17,604 nt of DNA from a bacterium (GTDB lineage Bacteria > Ratteibacteria > UBA8468), in contig DAOVNU010000002.1 of NCBI GenBank assembly GCA_030630065.1, positions 1 through 17,604 on the forward strand. The letters run 5' to 3'. The stretch's first letter is position 1. Each line of letters begins with the position of its first letter. Under the pieces are notes generated by a model that had not been told where the DNA came from, did no database searches, and saw nothing but the letters and a program-made list of their open reading frames with translations. The position numbers and the translations under genes are program-made. Positions 12,709 to 17,604 of this stretch are shown here, piece by piece.

Positions 12709-14592
12709 ATGGCAAAACTTATTAAGGTCTTTGCAATAAATTTTCTGTTTTTAGTGATTTGTTATCTGAACGTTGGGGCAAAAGAAGAAAAGACATTATC
12801 ACCAATAGAGAATTCCTTTCTTGTTGAATCAAAAGAAGTTCTCCGTCAGTTTGGCTACAATATTTTTGAGGCGGCGGTCGGTTTCGTTGCTCCGAGCAAT
12901 ATTCCCGTTCCCGAGGATTATCTTCTTGGTCCGGGTGACGAAGTAGTAATTAACCTCTGGGGTCCCTTTGAAAAGGAATATCGGGAAACAATCGACCGTG
13001 ACGGTAATCTCTTTCTCTCTGAGTTGGGCAAAATTGGTCTGGGCAGGAAGACCTTTTCCGAGGTAAGAAAAAATCTTGAAGAAAGATTAAACCGTTGCTA
13101 TAAGAATACCCGGATAGATATTGGTCTGGGAAAGGTCAGGACGATTAAAATCTTTGTTATCGGCGAGGTGAAGCGACCCGGCAGTTACCAGGTCAGCGGA
13201 CTTTCTAATTTGTTAAATGCGCTTTATTTAGCGGGTGGCCCGACCAAAAATGGAAGTTTAAGAAAAATCATCGTAATGCGGAAAGGAATAAGGAAAACCT
13301 CTTTTGACCTTTATCCTTTTTTGCTTTCCGGGGATACCGAATCTGTTACCAGGGTAATGGCGGATGGGGATACCATCTTCGTTCCTCCCATCGGCTCGGT
13401 TGTGGCTATCTGCGGGGAGGTAAAAAGACCGGCAATCTATGAACTGAAAGAAGAAACCTCCTTAAAAAATTTGATTGATGTTGCCGGCGGCTTTTTGCCT
13501 TCGGCTTCTCTTGCACGCATTCAGATCGAGCGCATCGAGAATTTCCGGAGGAAAATTCTTCTTGACGTTGAGCCCAAAAAGAATCTTTTCTTAAAGGATA
13601 ATGATTTAATCAGAGTTTTTTCTGTTGAAAAGAGAATCCATAATTCCGTTTCTCTGGAAGGAATGGTCAAGCATCCGGGGGATTATCAACTAAAACCATT
13701 GATGCGGTTAAATGATGTCCTTACTCCCGAATCGTTACTGCCGGAAGCATCTTTAAACCAGGCAGAAATTGTTCGTTTAAAAAGCGATGGCTCGATAGAA
13801 ATTGTTGAATTTTCTCCGAAGAAATTGTTTAAGGGTGATAAGCAGGAGAACATTGCCCTGAAACGTTGGGACCGCATCATTATCAGGTCAACCTGGGAGC
13901 GGGTTTCCCGGGTTCAGGTCAAAGGAGAAATTAAGTTTCCCGGTCAATATATCATCAGACGCGGGGAGAAGTGTAGTTCCTTGATCCAGCGCGCCGGAGG
14001 ATATAGCTCAGAGGCATTTCTTCCCGGCGCGGTCTTTACCCGGGAATCGGTCAAGAAAAAGGAAGAAGTGAATTTGCGAAAATTCATTCAGCGGCAGGCA
14101 ACACTTTTAGAAAAAGAAAAAAAAGGTGCTACCGATGAAGAGGAGCAGTTAATTGCCGAAGGAGAAGTTCTTCTAAAAGAATTATCGGATAAAGTTCCTG
14201 TTGGAAGAATTGTCTTTCGTCTTGAGCCCTTACCGGAATTTAAAGGTTCTTCCGATGACATAATTTTAGAGGACGGAGACGTCCTTTACGTTCCTAAAAC
14301 GCCGGCTGCGGTCTCAATCCTGGGCGAGGTGAATAATCCCGGTGCCATTTGTTACCAGGAAGGAAAAAATTTAAATTATTATCTAAAAAAAGCGGGGGGT
14401 TTTACCAAAAATGCCGACGGGAGGTATCTTTACGTTATTAAACCGGATGGAACAGCTACCACCAAACCTTTGCTTATTGGCCGGGGAGATGCCATTATTG
14501 TTCCGCAAAGAATAAGGACCAGAAGCGGCAAAATCATCAAGGATATTGTGCATATGCTTTACGAAATCAGCGTAGGCATCTCCTTATTCTGA
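12709..14592 (+). CDS. SLBB-domain polysaccharide export protein (Wza family)
   Basis: The 627-residue protein is probably an outer-membrane or periplasmic channel component for polysaccharide export. A signal peptide spans about residues 1-24 (hydrophobic FAINFLFLVICYLNVGA, likely cut before KEE); C18 does not sit in a good lipobox, so it is probably not a lipoprotein, unlike Wza. The poly-export domain starts at DYLLGPGDEVVINLWG (70-85). Five SLBB repeats follow, each with a G-E/M-x-x-x-P core: 152-160, 236-243, 318-326, 406-414 and 539-545. A charged insert (about 448-495) separates repeats four and five. The C-terminal end (DIVHMLYEISVGISLF) is hydrophobic. AGGGG (12699-12703) is a possible ribosome binding site. 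The Wzz-like gene begins 4 nt after the stop. Confidence 0.88.
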   Translation: MAKLIKVFAINFLFLVICYLNVGAKEEKTLSPIENSFLVESKEVLRQFGYNIFEAAVGFVAPSNIPVPEDYLLGPGDEVVINLWGPFEKEYRETIDRDGNLFLSELGKIGLGRKTFSEVRKNLEERLNRCYKNTRIDIGLGKVRTIKIFVIGEVKRPGSYQVSGLSNLLNALYLAGGPTKNGSLRKIIVMRKGIRKTSFDLYPFLLSGDTESVTRVMADGDTIFVPPIGSVVAICGEVKRPAIYELKEETSLKNLIDVAGGFLPSASLARIQIERIENFRRKILLDVEPKKNLFLKDNDLIRVFSVEKRIHNSVSLEGMVKHPGDYQLKPLMRLNDVLTPESLLPEASLNQAEIVRLKSDGSIEIVEFSPKKLFKGDKQENIALKRWDRIIIRSTWERVSRVQVKGEIKFPGQYIIRRGEKCSSLIQRAGGYSSEAFLPGAVFTRESVKKKEEVNLRKFIQRQATLLEKEKKGATDEEEQLIAEGEVLLKELSDKVPVGRIVFRLEPLPEFKGSSDDIILEDGDVLYVPKTPAAVSILGEVNNPGAICYQEGKNLNYYLKKAGGFTKNADGRYLYVIKPDGTATTKPLLIGRGDAIIVPQRIRTRSGKIIKDIVHMLYEISVGISLF

Positions 14593-14596
14593 ACTT

Positions 14597-15652
14597 ATGG
14601 CTACTAAAATGGGAATAAAGGATAAAGGCAATAACAGAAGAAAAAAAGCGGCTAAAAAACATATCTATTTTTTACTGCTTTCCTACGGAATAGCCCTGAC
14701 AGTTACTCTGTTATTGAGTTTTATTTTACCAAGGGTCTATAAATCTACCGCGACTATCTTTAAGCCAACCGAAAGCAAGACAAGTTTGGAATGGCTTAAG
14801 GCCTCTTCTGCTACCAAAGGGTTTGCTTCAACCTTAAGCACCAATGTCGACCTGTTTCTTTCCATCTTAAGGAGCCGTTCTATGCAGGATAAAATCATTA
14901 AGAAGTTTGACCTGTTAAAGGTCTATCATCTTAAAAATATGGAGGAGGCACGGGATGAATTAAGTTGTTGTGCCAAAATCGGTATCTCCAAAGAGAAGAT
15001 GATTACCATCACCGTTTGTGACCGGGACCCGGTGCGTGCCGCCGCTGTTGCCAATTTCTATATTGAAAATCTGGACAAAACGATTCAAACCTTAAGTATC
15101 AGCGCCGCCAAGCGTAACCGTTTGTTTATTGAGGAAAGATTAAAACGAACAATTAGCTCTCTGAATAAAGCAGAGGGAGAATTGAAAGATTTTCAGGTTA
15201 AGAAGAAAACAGCGGTAAGCAGAGACGGTTCCCGGATGTCTGAAATTGCCGGTGAACTGGAAGGGAAACTGGTTAACGCAAAGTTAGAGTTGGAAATCTT
15301 AAAAGAATATGCTGCCGGCAGGCATCCCGAGGTTCTTAAGTTGAAAAACAGGATTAATGAAATTCAGAAAGCGCTGGTCCGCTTACCGCCTACCGAAGAA
15401 AAACTCTCTAAACTGTTAAGGAAAATCAGGAGTCAGGAGACGGTCTACAGTTTTTTGACCAACCAACTGGAACAGGCCAAAATTGCGGAGGCAAAAGATA
15501 CCCCTGTGGTTCAGGTTCTTGATTATGCCATTGTTTCTGATAAACCCTACCGGCCCAATCTAAAATTGAATTTAGGGATAGTAAGTTTAGTGATGCTATC
15601 TTTAGGAGCTCTGTTTTTCTTCTTTGATGCTCTCCGCTATCTGGGCACATAA
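14597..15652 (+). CDS. Wzz/GumC-type chain-length determinant protein
   Basis: This 351-residue inner-membrane protein fits the polysaccharide co-polymerase family, which sets polymer length and links synthesis to export. TM helix 1 is at about 22-44, and the following VYKSTATI segment is the usual Wzz start. A largely helical, coiled-coil-prone periplasmic region covers about 165-300, and TM helix 2 is at about 325-343. Before TM2 the proline motif P317-x-x-P320-N-x-K is a shortened form of the family's proline-rich motif. There is no C-terminal tyrosine-kinase domain, so it is not a Wzc-type fusion. No Shine-Dalgarno is seen; M5 at 14609 is an alternative start. It lies 4 nt after the SLBB gene and abuts the ABC gene with no gap, so all three are likely one operon. 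Confidence 0.85.
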   Translation: MATKMGIKDKGNNRRKKAAKKHIYFLLLSYGIALTVTLLLSFILPRVYKSTATIFKPTESKTSLEWLKASSATKGFASTLSTNVDLFLSILRSRSMQDKIIKKFDLLKVYHLKNMEEARDELSCCAKIGISKEKMITITVCDRDPVRAAAVANFYIENLDKTIQTLSISAAKRNRLFIEERLKRTISSLNKAEGELKDFQVKKKTAVSRDGSRMSEIAGELEGKLVNAKLELEILKEYAAGRHPEVLKLKNRINEIQKALVRLPPTEEKLSKLLRKIRSQETVYSFLTNQLEQAKIAEAKDTPVVQVLDYAIVSDKPYRPNLKLNLGIVSLVMLSLGALFFFFDALRYLGT

Positions 15653-17395
15653 ATGAAAACTTTCCGGCGATTGTTCACTTATTTAGCGCCTTACCGCATC
15701 TTTCTGGTCGTTGGTTTAGGAGCTGCAGTAGTCGCCACATTACTCCATCTTGGTCCTCCCTATCTGATTAAAATTATCATTGATAAGGTGCTGGTCCAGA
15801 AAAATCTTTCTCTTCTCAATTATCTTATTTTAGCCCTGATTGGTCTTTACCTTTTGCGGAGTGGATTTACTACTTTACAGATTATTTATATTAATAAGGT
15901 GCAGCAGGGTTTAATCTTTGACTTGCGTAATGAAGCGCATCAACATCTCCAACGCCTCTCCCTTTCCTACTTTGAGAAAAGACAAAGTGGAAGGATTGTC
16001 AGCAGAGTGGTCAACGATGTGGAGGCCTTACAGGCAATTATCAGCAGTGGTGGGGTAACGCTGGTCATTGCCCTGGTAACGTTGGTTGGCTCCCTGATAA
16101 TTTTAATTCACTTAAATCCCAAACTTACTTTGTTGGCGATGATTCCTATTCCGGCTCTTACCTTTTTAGTGAGTTCGTTCAGCAAAAAGGCACACAAGGG
16201 TTATCGTAGAATGAGGAGAAGATTAGCCGATATCAATGCTCTTTTGCAGGAGAATATCGCCGGAATCCGGGAGATTAAATCCTTTCGCCAGGAAAAGCTC
16301 AGGCAGGAAAAATTTGCCGGTAAAGGAGGGGGTTATTATCAGGCAAATATGGCGGTAATCAGAATCTGGTCGGTCTTCTTTCCGCTGATTATGCTGATGA
16401 GCGCTTTAGGCACAGTGATTGTTCTCTGGTATGGTGGAAGGGCGGCTATTGCCGGTGACCTCACCATCGGCGGACTGGTTGCTTTTGTCTCTTACCTTGG
16501 TCTTTTCTATACCCCAATTAATCAATTGAATCAGGTAAATAATATCTTCCAGCATGGCCGCGCTGCCGGGGAAAGAATCTTTGCCATTATTGATGCTGTG
16601 CCTGAGGTTAAGGAAAAGAAAAGAGCGATTGCTTCAAATTTGCCTTTGGCAGGAAAGATTAAATTCAATAATGTAAGTTTTAGTTATGGCACGGGCAAGA
16701 AGAAAAAGGAGGTATTGCACCAGATTACTTTTACGGCAAATCCCGGTGAACTTGTTGCCTTTGTGGGTGCTTCCGGCTCGGGAAAAAGCACCATTGTCAG
16801 TTTAATCCCGCACTTCTATAATATCAATGAGGGCTCAATCACCATCGGTAATTACGATATTAAAGACCTGAAACTAAAACATCTGCGGCAGAACATCGGG
16901 ATGGTGCTTCAAGAGCCATTTCTCTTCAACGGGACGGTTCTGGAGAATATTCTCTTTGGCAAACCGGGTGCTTCAAAGGAAGAGGTAGTTGAGGCGGCAA
17001 AGACAGCCAATGCCCATAATTTCATTCAGGAGTTAGAGCTTGGCTATGAGACCGAGGTGGGCGAGAGAGGGGTGAAACTGTCCGGAGGGGAAAAACAGCG
17101 GATTACCATTGCCCGGGTAATTCTGAAAAATCCGCCCATCCTTATTCTGGATGAGGCAACCTCCTCGGTTGACTCGGAAGCCGAAATCCTGATTCAGGAG
17201 GCATTGGAGCACTTAATGAAAGGAAAAACCAATTTTGTTATTGCCCACCGGCTCTCCACCATCAGAAATGCGACTAAAATTCTGGTTATTGCAGATGGCA
17301 GAATTGTTGAAGAAGGAACCCATTGGGAACTTTTAGCAAAAAAGGGGTCATATTACCGTCTTTACCAGATGCAGTTTCAATTTGGGGACACCTAA
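15653..17395 (+). CDS. ABC exporter, fused membrane and ATPase domains (MsbA-like)
   Basis: The 580-residue half-transporter has an N-terminal exporter-type membrane domain of about six helices (1-320) and a C-terminal ATPase. The ATPase has Walker A GASGSGKST at 372-380, the Q-loop around Q420, signature LSGGEKQR at 476-483, Walker B ILILDE at 496-501 and the H-loop H532 in IAHRLST. All catalytic motifs are intact; it should work as a homodimer. Relatives include lipid A flippase MsbA, multidrug exporters and lipid-linked glycan exporters. Its place directly after the SLBB and Wzz-like genes suggests a polysaccharide or lipid-linked substrate, but this is inference. The ATG follows the previous stop with no gap and has no visible ribosome binding site. 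Confidence 0.93.
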   Translation: MKTFRRLFTYLAPYRIFLVVGLGAAVVATLLHLGPPYLIKIIIDKVLVQKNLSLLNYLILALIGLYLLRSGFTTLQIIYINKVQQGLIFDLRNEAHQHLQRLSLSYFEKRQSGRIVSRVVNDVEALQAIISSGGVTLVIALVTLVGSLIILIHLNPKLTLLAMIPIPALTFLVSSFSKKAHKGYRRMRRRLADINALLQENIAGIREIKSFRQEKLRQEKFAGKGGGYYQANMAVIRIWSVFFPLIMLMSALGTVIVLWYGGRAAIAGDLTIGGLVAFVSYLGLFYTPINQLNQVNNIFQHGRAAGERIFAIIDAVPEVKEKKRAIASNLPLAGKIKFNNVSFSYGTGKKKKEVLHQITFTANPGELVAFVGASGSGKSTIVSLIPHFYNINEGSITIGNYDIKDLKLKHLRQNIGMVLQEPFLFNGTVLENILFGKPGASKEEVVEAAKTANAHNFIQELELGYETEVGERGVKLSGGEKQRITIARVILKNPPILILDEATSSVDSEAEILIQEALEHLMKGKTNFVIAHRLSTIRNATKILVIADGRIVEEGTHWELLAKKGSYYRLYQMQFQFGDT

Positions 17396-17400
17396 ATATT

Positions 17401-17604
17401 ATGTTTATTGATAAAGTAGATATATTTGTCAAAAGTGGAGATGGGGGGAATGGGTGTTGTGCTTTTCGCCGGGAAAAGTTTGTTCCCCGGGGAGGACCAT
17501 CCGGGGGGAATGGCGGAGATGGCGGAGACCTCATTATTAAAGCCGACAAACATTTAAGAACCTTACTGGATTTTCAATATCAACACCATTTTCAAGCCCG
17601 GAAA
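17401..17604 (+). CDS. obgE: GTPase ObgE/CgtA, N-terminal part (cut by window edge)
   Basis: The reading frame from the ATG at 17401 stays open to the window edge (68 codons seen). It encodes the start of the glycine-rich Obg fold: MFIDKVDIFVKSGDGGNGCCAFRREK, then FVPRGGPSGGNGGDGGD and LRTLLDFQYQHHFQA. These segments are diagnostic for Obg, an essential GTPase linked to 50S ribosome assembly and stress control. The GTPase domain lies outside the window. It starts 5 nt after the ABC exporter, with no clear Shine-Dalgarno; GGGGA at 17384-17388 is too far for standard spacing. In many bacteria obgE follows rplU-rpmA; that context is absent here. Confidence 0.95.
   Translation, partial: MFIDKVDIFVKSGDGGNGCCAFRREKFVPRGGPSGGNGGDGGDLIIKADKHLRTLLDFQYQHHFQARK

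Noticed and set aside
1..17604. CRISPR arrays, tRNA or rRNA genes, transposons, prophage genes
   Set aside because: No regularly spaced repeats, cloverleaf-like segments, transposase motifs or phage genes were seen; gaps between genes are nearly all too short to hold them.

Overview
The window is an AT-leaning stretch of bacterial chromosome that begins at, or just inside, the replication-origin region. Almost every gene reads rightward. The only leftward gene is a small cupin. The gene set (dnaA, dnaN, dciA, dapA, accD, lipA, two PLP aminotransferases, yajC, uvrC, a polysaccharide export module and obgE) is chromosomal housekeeping. I see no plasmid, phage, insertion sequence, CRISPR array, tRNA or rRNA. 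A Wza-type export protein with a signal peptide, DapA and a Wzz-like protein point to a diderm (Gram-negative type) bacterium. The gene order is not that of Proteobacteria or Firmicutes: recF and gyrB are missing after dnaN, and dapA-accD follow directly. A poorly sampled or candidate phylum is likely. WOR-3 or Omnitrophica-like lineages are only a guess, because the sequence alone does not fix the taxonomy.

Region 1 (1-3101), replication: two DnaA boxes about three helical turns apart, dnaA, a very AT-rich intergenic stretch with two inverted repeats (candidate unwinding region), dnaN, and dciA (DUF721 helicase loader). Region 2 (3111-4806), precursor synthesis: dapA and accD, overlapping and probably cotranscribed. 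Region 3 (4807-5394): a leftward cupin with a clear sigma70-type promoter, and a promoter facing lipA. Region 4 (5395-9658): lipA, an AlaC/DapL-like aminotransferase, an AspC (class Ib) aminotransferase and a URO-D superfamily protein, tightly packed. Region 5 (9674-12674): yajC, an AEC permease, a DUF1844 protein and an unusually short uvrC. Region 6 (12709-17395): an SLBB export protein, a Wzz-like chain-length protein and an MsbA-type ABC exporter, apparently an operon for surface polysaccharide or lipid export behind its own promoter and operator-like palindrome. Region 7 (17401-17604): the start of obgE, cut by the window edge.

I found no new multi-gene system. The points most worth checking are: a uvrC that lacks the whole central domain but keeps both nuclease active sites; a palindrome covering the -35 box of the export operon, next to a second perfect palindrome inside the end of uvrC; two promoters whose -10 boxes sit exactly 10 nt before the start codon, suggesting very short or absent leaders; a Cys in place of the catalytic first Thr of DapA; and the arrangement of the origin region.
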